64,000 nucleotides of DNA from Actinopolymorpha alba DSM 45243 (lineage in GTDB: Bacteria > Actinomycetota > Actinomycetes > Propionibacteriales > Actinopolymorphaceae). Shown here piece after piece: positions 63,892-64,000 of the stretch. The position numbers and the translations under genes were made by a program. The stretch spans positions 88,398 to 152,397 of the forward strand of contig NZ_KB892779.1 of the NCBI RefSeq assembly GCF_000373925.1. Reading direction: 5' to 3'. A model generated the notes under the pieces. The model was not told the DNA's origin, did no database searches, and saw nothing but the letters and a program-made list of their open reading frames with translations. Numbering within the stretch: the first letter of the stretch is position 1; each line of letters starts with the position of its first letter.

Positions 63892-64000
63892 CGCAGCAAC
63901 CCCTTCATCTCAGAGGTCGACGCGCTCTCGAGCGCGGTCAACTCCTGCTCCTCGAGCTCCTGCTCCTTGTGGACGCCGAGCTTGGACGTCTGGATCTTGT
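63888..64000 (-). CDS. nuoB: Complex I subunit B, C-terminal end (partial)
   Basis: The last 36 or so codons read [20 protein letters not shown], then [16 protein letters not shown] and a TGA at 63888-63890. Its position directly before nuoC with an ATGA-type overlap, and the charged C-terminal tail, identify it as the end of nuoB. The rest, with the cluster ligands, lies beyond the window. Confidence 0.8.
   Translation of the reverse strand, partial: KIQTSKLGVHKEQELEEQELTALESASTSEMKGLLR

Overview
The window is a piece of a high-GC actinobacterial chromosome. The coding bias (GTG/TTG starts, stop-start overlaps, Ala/Gly/Arg-rich proteins), the tRNA-Tyr/yajQ neighbourhood, an actinobacterial-type integrative element, an F420-type luciferase-like oxidoreductase, and two NADH-dehydrogenase gene sets with korAB between them all suggest a Streptomyces-like or related filamentous actinomycete. 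The species cannot be fixed from sequence alone.

Layout. (1) 1-8.6 kb is an accessory region around a tRNA-Tyr gene (minus strand, 5789-5870). On its 3' side lies the tail of an integrative element: end of a DUF3987-type protein, a small excisionase-like HTH gene, and a tyrosine integrase broken by a single-base frameshift. Cargo-like genes follow: a GNAT-like protein, an APH-type kinase, a glyoxalase-like protein and a small membrane protein. A 760-bp hairpin-rich stretch then runs up to the tRNA. On the other side are yajQ, a second integrase that has lost its central part, a SepF-like gene, and a protein with an internal duplication. (2) 8.7-15.5 kb holds ordinary chromosome genes: two convergent methyltransferases, DedA, a NarL-type two-component pair, HtpX and a shortened FAD-dependent oxidoreductase. 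(3) 25.2-15.5 kb (minus) is a second Complex I operon, nuoABCHIJKLMN, with no D, E, F or G. (4) 25.6-28.2 kb is a polar amino-acid ABC transporter. An orphan peptide-type binding protein, divergent from korAB (2-oxoacid:ferredoxin oxidoreductase, 30.6-33.7 kb), follows. (5) 34-48 kb contains RarD, a nucleotidyltransferase-like protein, a Tat-exported PhoX phosphatase, a divergent MOSC/MocA-like pair, a polysaccharide deacetylase-glycosyltransferase fusion with a Pro/Ser-rich membrane partner, a 625-aa unknown protein, and a TetR gene with a perfect 23-bp operator. The TetR gene originally formed an operon with a luciferase-like oxidoreductase gene that is now split by an IS605-type element (tnpB/tnpA). 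(6) 64-48 kb (minus) is the main nuo operon, from the end of nuoB through nuoN, followed by a polyprenyl diphosphate synthase.

How it fits together. The main nuo operon encodes a full NADH:(mena)quinone oxidoreductase (nuoA and the 5' part of nuoB lie outside the window), and the polyprenyl synthase probably makes the quinone side chain. The second nuo set has the membrane pump and the B/C/I connecting subunits but no NADH-input module and no NuoD. With korAB next door, reduced ferredoxin is an attractive but unproven electron source. Several long palindromes, some sharing sequence modules, sit in the spacers at 25.4, 28.3, 28.4, 33.8 and 47.9 kb.
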